14,724 nucleotides of DNA from CAZAQK01 sp050249355 (GCA_050249355.1 JBFWQQ010000046.1:1-14724); one strand, 5' to 3'. Shown: positions 7,074 to 14,172, counted from the stretch's first letter. The notes: a model not told the origin generated them from the letters alone. A program made the numbers and translations.

Positions 7074-7991
7074 CTAGCGCGTGAAATCACTTTTTTCAAG
7101 ATAGCGTAAAAATTCACTGTCGGGAGACAGGATCATGGTGGTATCGCCACCATCGAGTGTTTTCTGGTAGGCCTGCAAGGAACGATAGAACTGGAAGAAT
7201 TCTTCATCCTTACCGAATGACTGCGCGAAAATCTTGGTGGCCGTGCTGTCACCTTCGCCGCGCAATATCTCAGCCTTGCGGCCTGCGTCGGCGAGCAGGA
7301 TCGTGCGCTCCTTGTCGGCCTGCGAACGGATCTTCTGCGCATCTTCGGCGCCACGCGCACGAAATTCTTTGGCTTCGCGCTCGAACGAGGTCTGCATGCG
7401 CTCATAGATGGAATCGCTGTTCTTTTGCGGCAGGTCTGCGCGCACGATACGCACGTCGAGGACTTCGATACCGAAGCCGCGATCTTTCCTGTCGAAATTC
7501 AATTCACCGTTTTCGTCAAGCTGTGCGCCTTGCGCCTGCGCGTTCACCAGATCCCTCGCTTCATGCATAATCGCCGTACGCTTGCCGGATATCGCATCGG
7601 CCAGCGCCATGGTGCCGATCACCTGGCGCAGGCTGGACTCCAGAATCACGTTCAGTCGGCTGCGCATGGTGTCTTCATTGCCCACCGTCTGCTTGAAGCG
7701 CAGTGGGTTGGTGATCCGGTAGCGCACGAACGCATCCACGATCAGGCGTTTCTGGTCGGCTGCAATAATCTCCTTGGATTCGGCATCGAAGTCCAGCAGG
7801 CGCTTGTCATAAAATTCCACGCTTTCAACAAACGGCATTTTCACTTTAAGGCCCGGCTCCTGATGCACGCGCACCGGCTTACCCAGCCGCAGCACCAGTG
7901 CCTGGTCGATCTGCGACACCACGAACAGCGACGAGTTTGCCACCACCAGCAGCACCAGAAGCACCACCATAACTCCACCCAGCCAACGCAT
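7074..7991 (-). CDS. hflC: HflC, SPFH/prohibitin-family modulator of FtsH
   Basis: HflC with HflK forms a large complex on the periplasmic face of the inner membrane that surrounds and restrains the FtsH protease. The 305-aa protein has one N-terminal membrane helix (about 4-25, GGVMVVLLVLLVVANSSLFV), then the SPFH/PHB domain (QALVLRLGKPV at 30-40, GLKVKMPFVESVEFYDKRLLDFD at 47-69, TMRSRLNVILESSLRQVIG at 108-126). A helical Ala/Glu/Arg-rich segment follows (about 200-250, FEREAKEFRARGAEDAQKIR and DKERTILLADAGRKAEILRGEGD), as in the family. The ATG overlaps the hflK stop by one base (TGATG), with GGAG 8 bases upstream inside the hflK end. The coupling fits equimolar production of the two partners. 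Confidence 0.96.
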   Translation of the reverse strand: MRWLGGVMVVLLVLLVVANSSLFVVSQIDQALVLRLGKPVRVHQEPGLKVKMPFVESVEFYDKRLLDFDAESKEIIAADQKRLIVDAFVRYRITNPLRFKQTVGNEDTMRSRLNVILESSLRQVIGTMALADAISGKRTAIMHEARDLVNAQAQGAQLDENGELNFDRKDRGFGIEVLDVRIVRADLPQKNSDSIYERMQTSFEREAKEFRARGAEDAQKIRSQADKERTILLADAGRKAEILRGEGDSTATKIFAQSFGKDEEFFQFYRSLQAYQKTLDGGDTTMILSPDSEFLRYLEKSDFTR

Positions 7992-9118
7992 CAGTTCGTC
8001 TCCGCTTTATTTTTGATTTCAGGTAACGGCAGGTAAGGCAGCACACCTTGTGATCCCTTGCCATCGATAATCACCTTGTTCATATCCTGCAGTATCTGTT
8101 CCATGGTTTCCAGATACATGCGCTTCTTGGTCACATCCTTGGCCTGCCGGTATTCTTCATACACCGAAGAAAAGCGTGATGCTTCACCCTTGGCGCGCGC
8201 GATCACTTCTTCCTTATAGGCTTCGGCATCCAGTACCATTTTCTCAGCGGCACCACGGGCACGCGGCAGGATATCGTTGCGATACGCTTCGGCCCGGTTA
8301 CGCGCCGTTTCCAGATCGATCTTGGCGCTTTGCACATCGCGGAACGCATCGATCACTTCGGTAGGTGGTTCCACTTTGGTCAGGTTGACGCTGATGATCT
8401 CTACACCGGTCGTATATTCATCCAGCGTACCCTGTGTCAGTTTCTTTGCTGCGATCTCGATGGACGCCTGCTCGCTGCCCAGCCTGCCTTCGGCGAGCAC
8501 GCTGGCGATCTCGGTGCGTCCGATGACTTCGCGCATGGCGCTTTCGGAAACGCTTTTCACCGTACCTTCGGCATTGCGCACGTTGAACAGGTAATCGGGC
8601 GCATTACTGATTTTCCACTGCACCTCGAAATTCACATCGACGATATTTTCGTCACCTGAAAGCATCAGGCTTTCTTCAGGTACAGCAGCCTGATTGGATT
8701 TACTGGAAGCGCTGTAGCCGCTGCGAAAGCCTACCTCGATACGGTTTACGGTGGTCACTTTCGGGGTAAAAGCTTTTTCGACCGGGTACGGCAGATGATA
8801 ATTCACGCCCGCACCGGTGGTGCGGTGGTATTCTCCGAAGCGCAGCACTACGCCCTGCTCATCGGCCTGCACGAAATACACGCCAGTGGAGAGCCACAAC
8901 AGCAGCAATATGGAAAGCAACAGGACGAAGCCCTTTTTATTATCGCCGCCGCCGGGAAACATCTGGTGGATCTTTTCCTGGCTTTTGCGCATCCATTCGT
9001 CAAAATCGGGGCCTTGCGGGTGCGGGTCGCCGCCACCCTGCGGCTGCGGCCCGTTGCCAGGGGGTTTACCCCACGGCCCGCTGCCACCTTGCCATCCGCC
9101 CTTATCGCCTTTGCCCAT
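7991..9118 (-). CDS. hflK: HflK, SPFH/prohibitin-family modulator of FtsH
   Basis: HflK is the partner of HflC in the inner-membrane FtsH-regulating complex. The 375-aa protein begins with a Gly/Pro/Gln-rich cytoplasmic tail (1-38, with WGKPPGNGPQPQGGG), then an amphipathic stretch FDEWMRKSQEKIHQMFPGG (39-57). One membrane helix follows (63-82, GFVLLLSILLLLWLSTGVYF), then the SPFH domain (ADEQGVVLRFGEYHRT, GVNYHLPYPVE, SGDENIVDVNFEVQWKI). It ends in a long helix with RAEAYRNDILPRARGAAEKM and AEAYKEEVIARAKGEASRF. The start at 9118 has AGAGGA 9 bases upstream. A 12-codon in-frame extension to 9154 is rejected because it would consume the binding site and the promoter. First gene of hflK-hflC-degP, divergent from mrp. 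Confidence 0.95.
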   Translation of the reverse strand: MGKGDKGGWQGGSGPWGKPPGNGPQPQGGGDPHPQGPDFDEWMRKSQEKIHQMFPGGGDNKKGFVLLLSILLLLWLSTGVYFVQADEQGVVLRFGEYHRTTGAGVNYHLPYPVEKAFTPKVTTVNRIEVGFRSGYSASSKSNQAAVPEESLMLSGDENIVDVNFEVQWKISNAPDYLFNVRNAEGTVKSVSESAMREVIGRTEIASVLAEGRLGSEQASIEIAAKKLTQGTLDEYTTGVEIISVNLTKVEPPTEVIDAFRDVQSAKIDLETARNRAEAYRNDILPRARGAAEKMVLDAEAYKEEVIARAKGEASRFSSVYEEYRQAKDVTKKRMYLETMEQILQDMNKVIIDGKGSQGVLPYLPLPEIKNKAETN

Positions 9119-9132
9119 ATACACAATTCCTC

Positions 9133-9160
9133 TTGTATGTTTTCTGCTGCCCACTATATA
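9133..9160 (+). promoter_or_regulatory. Candidate promoter of mrp, sharing its -10 with hflK
   Basis: TTGTAT (9133-9138), a 16-base spacer and TATATA (9155-9160) give a start near 9167 and a 20-base leader to mrp. An alternative -10 is TATAAC (9168-9173). The -35 lies within the hflK leader next to its ribosome binding site. Confidence 0.4.
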
Positions 9161-9167
9161 GGTGGGC
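9149..9167. promoter_or_regulatory. Perfect palindrome in the hflK-mrp divergent promoter region
   Basis: GCCCACTATATAGGTGGGC has 6-base perfect arms (GCCCAC/GTGGGC) around TATATAG. The centre coincides with the candidate -10 hexamer for both genes, so a dimeric regulator bound here would block both. It could also extrude as a hairpin. The repeat is certain; the operator role is inferred. Confidence 0.55.
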
Positions 9168-9182
9168 TATAACCGATTGCAA
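9155..9182 (-). promoter_or_regulatory. Candidate promoter of the hflK-hflC-degP operon
   Basis: On the minus strand TTGCAA (9182-9177) and TATATA (9160-9155) are separated by 16 bases. The predicted start near 9148 gives a leader of about 30 bases to hflK. The -10 lies in the palindrome and is shared with the opposite promoter. Confidence 0.45.
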
Positions 9183-9186
9183 GCAT

Positions 9187-9963
9187 ATGTCTGTATCTTC
9201 TCAACAACCCGCAAAAAAACCAGCGGTGTGGAACAAGGAACCGCTGGCGCATGTCCGGCATGTGATCGCTATAGCATCGGGCAAAGGCGGTGTCGGAAAA
9301 TCGACACTCACCGTTAACCTTGCCCATGCACTGCGCGATACCGGTAAGAAAACCGGCATACTCGATGCCGATATTTACGGCCCGTCCGTCCCGCGCATGC
9401 TCAATGTTTCCGGCCGTCCGGAATTTGAAGACGGCAAAATGATTCCACTTACCGGCCATGGCATCGCCTGTATGTCGATCGGCTTCATCACCGGCGATGA
9501 GGCAGCGATATTGCGCGGCCCTATGATAAGCAAGGCGCTCACCCAGCTGCTGCGCCTGACGCGCTGGGGTACTACGGTCGAACCGATGGATACGTTGCTT
9601 ATCGATATGCCGCCCGGCACCGGCGATGTACATCTTTCCATGGCACAGCTGGTGCCACTTACTGGCGCCATCATCACCACCACCCCGCAGGAAGTGGCCC
9701 TTAGCGACGCCCGCAAGGCCGCCATCATGTTCCAGAAGGTCGACGTGCCGATAGTGGGCGTGGTGGAAAATATGAGCGGCGGTATGTTCGGTGCAGGTGG
9801 CGGACAAAAGCTGGCCGATGAACTCGGCGTACCGCTGCTGGCCTCCATTCCGCTGGATGCCGATATCTGCAGGGCCGGAGATGCGGGTAATATCTATAGT
9901 GGACATAGTGCTGCCAACTATGCCGCAATAGCGGCGACTATTTGCTCAAAACCAGCCCAATAA
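9187..9963 (+). CDS. mrp: Mrp/ApbC/NBP35-type P-loop ATPase, minimal form lacking the CxxC loop
   Basis: Family members are homodimeric ATPases thought to carry or transfer iron-sulphur clusters. The 258-aa protein has the deviant Walker A SGKGGVGKST (31-40), the ILDADIYGPSVPRML segment, RGPMISKALTQLL, and LLIDMPPGTGDVHLSMAQ with Walker B. It then has TTPQEVALSDARKA and VVENMS (192-197). Two things are missing. The N-terminal MIP18-like domain is absent, replaced by about 24 polar residues. The loop that carries CxxC between VENMS and FGxGG is also absent: here only GGM separates them, about 10 residues fewer than in E. coli Mrp. The frame is intact on both sides, so this is an in-frame loss rather than a frameshift. 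The ATG at 9187 has no good Shine-Dalgarno. The 3' end overlaps the convergent 88-aa gene by 26 bases. Confidence 0.9.
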   Translation: MSVSSQQPAKKPAVWNKEPLAHVRHVIAIASGKGGVGKSTLTVNLAHALRDTGKKTGILDADIYGPSVPRMLNVSGRPEFEDGKMIPLTGHGIACMSIGFITGDEAAILRGPMISKALTQLLRLTRWGTTVEPMDTLLIDMPPGTGDVHLSMAQLVPLTGAIITTTPQEVALSDARKAAIMFQKVDVPIVGVVENMSGGMFGAGGGQKLADELGVPLLASIPLDADICRAGDAGNIYSGHSAANYAAIAATICSKPAQ

Positions 9964-10204
9964 AAACGGCAATATCCACACATAATAGCAACGCAAGCCA
10001 ATTACGAAGCTTGCTGAGAGAACGCAGGTCTGGCCTTCTTGATTCGATCTCAGGCGGTTTTTCACCACGCCAGCTCCATATTACCAGCGAAATAAGAACC
10101 AGTACTAAAAACAGTATGGCCCCGACAGGAACCAAAATGACTGCAAGCCCACCATCAATAGATTGGCTGAGCGCAATAATGGAGCCGTGGGATATCCCAA
10201 CCAT
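9938..10204 (-). CDS. Small two-helix membrane protein (88 aa), unrecognised
   Basis: The ATG at 10204 follows the hppD stop without a gap (TAAATG), and AAGG lies about 6 bases upstream inside the end of hppD, so translation is probably coupled. The protein has a hydrophobic segment at about 18-44 (GGLAVILVPVGAILFLVLVL, then ISLVIWSW), a charged loop (RGEKPPEIESRRPDLRSLSKLR, 46-67) and a second segment at about 68-86 (NWLALLLCVDIAVFIGLVL), then SK. With a basic loop between helices, both ends would face out of the cytoplasm. I recognise no family. Its 3' end runs 26 bases into the convergent mrp coding region. The tight coupling argues that it is real despite its size; a link to tyrosine breakdown is possible only by position. 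Confidence 0.7.
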   Translation of the reverse strand: MVGISHGSIIALSQSIDGGLAVILVPVGAILFLVLVLISLVIWSWRGEKPPEIESRRPDLRSLSKLRNWLALLLCVDIAVFIGLVLSK

Positions 10205-11314
10205 TTATGCCTTCAGCACGCCGCGCTTGATCTGGTCTTCCTCGATCGACTCGAACAGTGCCTTGAAGTTGCCTTCACCGAAGCCTTCATCGCCTTTACG
10301 CTGGATTATCTCGAAAAAGATTGGTCCGATCACAGTTGCAGTGAATATCTGCAGCAATATGCCGCCATCATTGGCACCCGGTTTGCTTTCGGGCGCGCCA
10401 TCGACCAGAATACCACGCGGACGCAGGTCATCAAGGCTCTCGGTGTGGTGTGGCACGCGCTTTTTCAGGTTGTCATAGTAAGTTTGCGGCGGCGCGTCCA
10501 TGAAACGGATACCGTTTTGTTTCAAACCGTCGAAGGTTTTGTAAATGTTGCCAGTTGCCAGCGCGATATGCTGGATGCCCTCGCCTTTATACTCCTTCAA
10601 GAATTCCTCGATCTGCGATTTATCGTCGGAGGATTCATTCAGCGGGATGCGGATTTTACCGCACGGGCTGGTCATCGCTTTGGAAACGAGGCCGGTCAGC
10701 TTGCCCTCGATATCGAAGTAACGTATCTCACGGAAGTTGAACAGGCGCTCGTAGAACTCGGCCCATACTTTCATCTGGCCGCGCTGCACGTTGTGGGTCA
10801 GGTGGTCGATATATTCGAGGCCACAACCTTTGGGATGCTGGTTCACGCCGGGAAGCGGTTCAAAATCCACTTCGTAGATGGAGCCTTTGTCTCCGTATTT
10901 ATCGACGAGGTATAACAGGCTGCCACCGATACCTTCGATGGCCGGGATATGCAGCTCGCCTTCGCCCTTTGGAACTTCCACCACTTTGGCGCCCAGTTTT
11001 TTGGCGCGTTCGATGGCGGCTTTGGCATCCTTCACCCGGAAGGCCATGGCGTTGGCCGACGGGCCGTGCACATTGAAGTGTCCTTCTGCCTGACTTTCCT
11101 CTTCGGTGTTGAGGATAAAGTTGATGTCGTTCTGGCGCCACAACCATACGTTCTTCGATTTATGTTTGGCGATCCGGGTAAAGCCCAGCTTGGTGAATAA
11201 TTCTTCCAGCGGCTTCGGATCGCGCGATGCATATTCTACGAACTCAAACCCGTCGGTCTGCATCGGGTTCGCATGCGGTGTGTCATATGTAACGTTCACG
11301 GACTGGCTGCTCAT
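10205..11314 (-). CDS. hppD: 4-hydroxyphenylpyruvate dioxygenase
   Basis: This Fe(II) enzyme converts 4-hydroxyphenylpyruvate and O2 to homogentisate and CO2, the entry to tyrosine ring cleavage. The same product can feed quinone/tocopherol-type compounds or pyomelanin. The 369-aa protein has the two-domain vicinal-oxygen-chelate layout. Its iron ligands are recognisable as H171 (EYIDHLTHNV), H249 (GEGIQHIALAT) and E335 (GPIFFEIIQRKGDEGFGEGN). The C-terminal gating helix GNFKALFESIEEDQIKRGVL is present, as are the motifs FYERLFNFREIRYFDI and SPCGKIRIPLNE. AGGAGA 6 bases before ATG 11314 fixes the start. It lies 42 bases after a GNAT gene and directly abuts the 88-aa gene, forming a likely three-gene minus-strand unit. 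Confidence 0.97.
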   Translation of the reverse strand: MSSQSVNVTYDTPHANPMQTDGFEFVEYASRDPKPLEELFTKLGFTRIAKHKSKNVWLWRQNDINFILNTEEESQAEGHFNVHGPSANAMAFRVKDAKAAIERAKKLGAKVVEVPKGEGELHIPAIEGIGGSLLYLVDKYGDKGSIYEVDFEPLPGVNQHPKGCGLEYIDHLTHNVQRGQMKVWAEFYERLFNFREIRYFDIEGKLTGLVSKAMTSPCGKIRIPLNESSDDKSQIEEFLKEYKGEGIQHIALATGNIYKTFDGLKQNGIRFMDAPPQTYYDNLKKRVPHHTESLDDLRPRGILVDGAPESKPGANDGGILLQIFTATVIGPIFFEIIQRKGDEGFGEGNFKALFESIEEDQIKRGVLKA

Positions 11315-11356
11315 TGCATTCTCCTGTTGATGGTCATTTCCACAAGGGCGGCCACT

Positions 11357-11794
11357 TTAGCCAAGTTTTTTTGTAAAGTAAAACCCCAATATGCTGTAGC
11401 CCTCGCGCACATAGAAGCGCTGCGCCGCAGTATTGCTGGTATATACGGCGGCCATGACACGGCTTGCGCCCATTCTAACAGCTTCATTGTCGACCCAGCG
11501 CGACAGGCTGGCACCGATGCCCATATCGCGCGCGTCTTTGTCCACCACCACATTATCGACCTCAAGAAACATGCCCGCCCAAAAGCGCGTATGCGTCCAG
11601 AAACCGACAGCCCCCACCAGCTTATCGCCCTGCCACGCCCCGGCACAGCGATACCCATGTTCCAGCATATTCGCAATAAAGCGGTCGAAATCCTGCTGGC
11701 TCAACCCCTCATTCAGCTGTTTTACCAACGGATATAGCAGCGGCATTTCTTCGGCTGTCAATTCACGTATTGCAACAGAACTGTTCACAGGCAT
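11357..11794 (-). CDS. GNAT-family N-acetyltransferase
   Basis: This is a single-domain acetyl-CoA dependent transferase of 145 aa; the substrate is unknown. The acetyl-CoA pyrophosphate-binding motif is VDNVVVDKDARDMGIGASLSRWV (79-101, with R89, G92, G94). The C-terminal motif is YTSNTAAQRFYVREGYSILGFYFTKKL (118-144), the usual N..A..FY...GY signature. GDKLVGAVGFW (56-66) is the preceding hairpin. A TTG at 11806 is in frame, but ATG 11794 with an upstream GGGA is preferred. It is divergent from phhA with about 35 bases between starts, and upstream of hppD on the same strand, so it may be cotranscribed with it. A role in aromatic amino acid metabolism is suggested only by position. Confidence 0.88.
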   Translation of the reverse strand: MPVNSSVAIRELTAEEMPLLYPLVKQLNEGLSQQDFDRFIANMLEHGYRCAGAWQGDKLVGAVGFWTHTRFWAGMFLEVDNVVVDKDARDMGIGASLSRWVDNEAVRMGASRVMAAVYTSNTAAQRFYVREGYSILGFYFTKKLG

Positions 11795-11829
11795 TGATTT
11801 TCCCAAAAAATATTATTAGATTTCACCGC

Positions 11830-12678
11830 ATGCGAGCAGATGAACACCCAGAGAATATGCGCCCGGACTATACGTTCGATTTTGACCCGGCGCAATACAC
11901 TCCCGAAGACCACGCCATGTGGAAACGCCTGTGCACCCGGCAAAAGCCGCTGCTGAAGGGCCGCGCGTGCGACGAATACATGGAGTCGGTCAAGGATCTC
12001 GGCATTTTCGAGGCCGACCGGATTCCCGATTGGCGCGAAGTTTCCGACTCGCTGACCAAAGCCACCGGCTGGAAGCTGGTGATCGTTCCGGGTTTCATTC
12101 CCGGTGATGTTTTTCTTGAGCATCTTTCCAAGCGGCAATTTCCCACCACATGGTGGATACGCCCGCCAGAGAAAATGGATTACCTACAGGAACCCGACAT
12201 ATTCCATGACCTGTTCGGCCATGTGCCTATGCTCGGTCACCCGGTGTTTGCCGACTACATGCAGATGTTCGGCGAAGGCTGCGTGAAAGCCAAGACCATG
12301 GAGGCTGAAGGCTACATCGCTAGGCTGTACTGGTTCACGGTGGAATTCGGGCTGATCAACACCCCCAAAGGCCTGCGTATTTACGGCTCGGGTATTGTGT
12401 CCTCCAAGACCGAATCGGTCTACTGCCTTGAAAGCCCCCTTCCCAACCGCTTCTTACTCGATGACGTATGTCGGCCGATGCGCACGGATTACCGCATCGA
12501 CGATGTACAGAAGGACTATTTCGTCATCAATAGCTTCGATGAACTGTTTGCCATGACAAGACCGGATTTTACCCCGTATTATGAGGAGCTTAAAAAACTT
12601 CCCCTCATCCCGGCCAAGACCATCCTGCCGACCGATACGGTGCTCACCGAGGGCCAGGGCGCTACACACGCGGCCTAA
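11830..12678 (+). CDS. phhA: Phenylalanine 4-hydroxylase (monomeric bacterial type)
   Basis: This is a tetrahydropterin- and Fe(II)-dependent monooxygenase that converts phenylalanine to tyrosine. The iron facial triad is clear: H126 and H131 in DIFHDLFGHVPML, and E172 in LYWFTVEFGLI. VPGFIPGDVFLEHLSKRQFP (86-105) and the RPPEKMDYLQEPD run (111-123) are also typical of the family, as is RIYGSGIVSSKTESVYCL (183-200). The N-terminal regulatory ACT domain of animal enzymes is absent, as normal for bacterial forms. The start is uncertain: ATG 11830 gives 282 aa, ATG 11857 (MRPDYTFDFD) gives 273 aa, and neither has a good ribosome binding site. An in-frame ATG at 11770 would lie inside the GNAT gene. 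No gene for pterin carbinolamine dehydratase is visible nearby. The aminotransferase follows 89 bases downstream. Confidence 0.95.
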   Translation: MRADEHPENMRPDYTFDFDPAQYTPEDHAMWKRLCTRQKPLLKGRACDEYMESVKDLGIFEADRIPDWREVSDSLTKATGWKLVIVPGFIPGDVFLEHLSKRQFPTTWWIRPPEKMDYLQEPDIFHDLFGHVPMLGHPVFADYMQMFGEGCVKAKTMEAEGYIARLYWFTVEFGLINTPKGLRIYGSGIVSSKTESVYCLESPLPNRFLLDDVCRPMRTDYRIDDVQKDYFVINSFDELFAMTRPDFTPYYEELKKLPLIPAKTILPTDTVLTEGQGATHAA

Positions 12679-12695
12679 GCCCGGATTTCACAAGA

Positions 12696-12725
12696 TTGTA
12701 ACAGACATGTACCCATGCCTATGCT
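12696..12725 (+). promoter_or_regulatory. Weak candidate promoter ahead of the aminotransferase, with an imperfect inverted repeat
   Basis: TTGTAA (12696-12701) and TATGCT (12720-12725) have an 18-base spacer. Overlapping and following the -10 is an imperfect inverted repeat, CCTATGC (12718-12724) and GCATATAGG (12735-12743), followed by an A/T-rich stretch. It could be an operator, or a weak terminator of phhA. Low certainty. Confidence 0.25.
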
Positions 12726-12767
12726 AATAAATACGCATATAGGTTAATATATTTTAACGGAGCCCCC

Positions 12768-14123
12768 ATGTCACTGACCACTGATGATTATAAATCGATA
12801 TTAAGTGAAGCCATCAAACAATTGCGTGAATCGCCTACTTTCGCTGTGGTAAAAGCGGTTGCAGCGCGTAAGGCCAAAAAAGAACAGGTTCTTGACTTCA
12901 GTGTGGGCCAGCCCGCCGAACCTACCCCGGATTATGTACGCCAGTCTTTGCTTGCCATGATTCAGGATGACGCCAAATGGGCGGAAATGAGTAAATACAC
13001 ACCCACCTCCGGCAACCTGGCACTTAAGGAAGCGGTGGTTACAAAAATGTACGAGGAGAACGGCATTGCCGTGGGGCTCGAGAACGTACTGATCACTGCC
13101 GGCGGCAAGCAGGCGCTGGCCAATGCGTTCGCCGCCACCATCAACCCGGGCGATGAAGTGCTGATGTCGGATGTGCAGTGGGTATCGTATCCGGATATGG
13201 TGAAATTCCATGGTGGCAAACCGGTGGAACTGCGCACCAACAAAGAGTTCAAATTCACGGCCGAAACGCTTCGTGCCACATTGGCCGAGCATCCTGATGC
13301 TAAATGGCTGCTCATCAATTCGCCTTCCAATCCCACGGGCGCGGTATACAGTAAGGATGAACTCAAAGAGTTGGCCGATGTGGTTCTGGACGAGAACAGG
13401 AAGCGTAAAAGCGAAAGCCGCACGCCGCTGATGGTACTGTCTGATGATATTTATGAGCACATGGTGTACGACGAAAAGCTGCTGTACAGGGCCGATAAAG
13501 ATGATGCCGTATCCTACAACATCGTCATGGCAGAGCCGGACATAAAACCCTACACCGTTATGGTGAACGGCGTAGCCAAAACATTCGGCATGACCGGCTA
13601 CCGCATCGGCTATGCGGTCGGCCCCGAAGAACTGATCAAAAGAATGGACAACTATCAGGGCATGGAAACTTCCGGGGCCTCGGCTATCAGCCAGATGACG
13701 GCGCTCGCAGCACTGTCTAAGGATAATGCGGCGCTGCGTAACCAGCATTTCGCTAGGCAGCGCGAGGCATACAAAAAGCGTCGCGACCGGGTGGACGAAC
13801 TGATCAATCGTGACACAAACACCAGCATGAAATTCACCCCTACTGATGGTGCATTCTATGCCATGATCGATGTCACCGAGATGGCAAATGCAGCCGGCGG
13901 CACCCACGCGCTGGCAGATAGCATGATCAAAGAAAAAGGCGTAGCACTGGTGGCAGGCGATGATTTTTACCTCGAACCGGGCAAACAGCAACGCAAATTC
14001 CTTCGCCTGTCTTATGCCACCAGTGAAGAGAATATCCAGCGCGGTATTGAACTGATGAAAGAGCTGGAGCAGGAAATCTTGCCGCCGGGACAGGCCAGGA
14101 AAACAGGTGGCCGCGGGGCTTAG
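12768..14123 (+). CDS. Class I pyridoxal-phosphate aminotransferase (aspartate/aromatic type)
   Basis: A fold-type I aminotransferase of 451 aa, longer than the usual 390-410. The PLP lysine is K271 in VAKTFGMTGYRIGYAVG (269-285), N188 lies in NSPSNPTGAVY, D226 and Y229 in LSDDIYEHMVY, and the substrate-carboxylate arginine is R413 in KFLRLSY. SVGQPAEPTPDYV (45-57) and TPTSGNLALKEAV (78-90) match the N-terminal part of the family. Extra length lies in the DENRKRKSESRTP loop (208-220), the DKDDAVSYNIVMAEPDIK segment (243-260) and a basic C-terminal tail. ACGGAG precedes the ATG. Next to phhA and hppD, the simplest reading is a tyrosine aminotransferase making 4-hydroxyphenylpyruvate. Aspartate or broader aromatic specificity cannot be excluded from sequence alone. 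Confidence 0.9.
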   Translation: MSLTTDDYKSILSEAIKQLRESPTFAVVKAVAARKAKKEQVLDFSVGQPAEPTPDYVRQSLLAMIQDDAKWAEMSKYTPTSGNLALKEAVVTKMYEENGIAVGLENVLITAGGKQALANAFAATINPGDEVLMSDVQWVSYPDMVKFHGGKPVELRTNKEFKFTAETLRATLAEHPDAKWLLINSPSNPTGAVYSKDELKELADVVLDENRKRKSESRTPLMVLSDDIYEHMVYDEKLLYRADKDDAVSYNIVMAEPDIKPYTVMVNGVAKTFGMTGYRIGYAVGPEELIKRMDNYQGMETSGASAISQMTALAALSKDNAALRNQHFARQREAYKKRRDRVDELINRDTNTSMKFTPTDGAFYAMIDVTEMANAAGGTHALADSMIKEKGVALVAGDDFYLEPGKQQRKFLRLSYATSEENIQRGIELMKELEQEILPPGQARKTGGRGA

Positions 14124-14127
14124 TCGT

Positions 14128-14172
14128 GTCATCCCGTGGAGGCTTTCAGGAGAAAGCCGAGCACGGGATCCA
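14128..14172 (+). repeat. Palindromic repeat, copy 1 (45 bases)
   Basis: It begins GTCATC and ends CGGGATCCA. Two nested stems are perfect: outer ATCCCGTG (14131-14138) with CACGGGAT (14162-14169), inner GGCTTTC (14141-14147) with GAAAGCC (14152-14158), around an AGGA loop. The tetraloop sits at positions 21-24 of the unit, as in copy 2. Confidence 0.7.

Noticed and set aside
7068..7079. Inverted repeat CGCTACCTAGCG at the hflC stop as a terminator or attenuator between hflC and degP
   Set aside because: The loop would have two bases, so a stable RNA hairpin is not expected, and there is no T-run; it may be chance around the TAG stop.
6069..7109. Plus-strand open frame of 346 codons opposite degP
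   Set aside because: It is antisense of the protease with its intact catalytic triad; the translation shows no recognisable domain.
9778..9786. Frameshift or sequencing error explaining the missing CxxC loop of Mrp
   Set aside because: The frame is the same before and after the shortened loop, with conserved VENMS and FGxGG on each side; no compensating frame change is needed.
11311..11676. Alternative minus-strand frame overlapping the GNAT gene
   Set aside because: The GNAT frame shows clear acetyl-CoA motifs; this one does not and would also overlap the hppD start.
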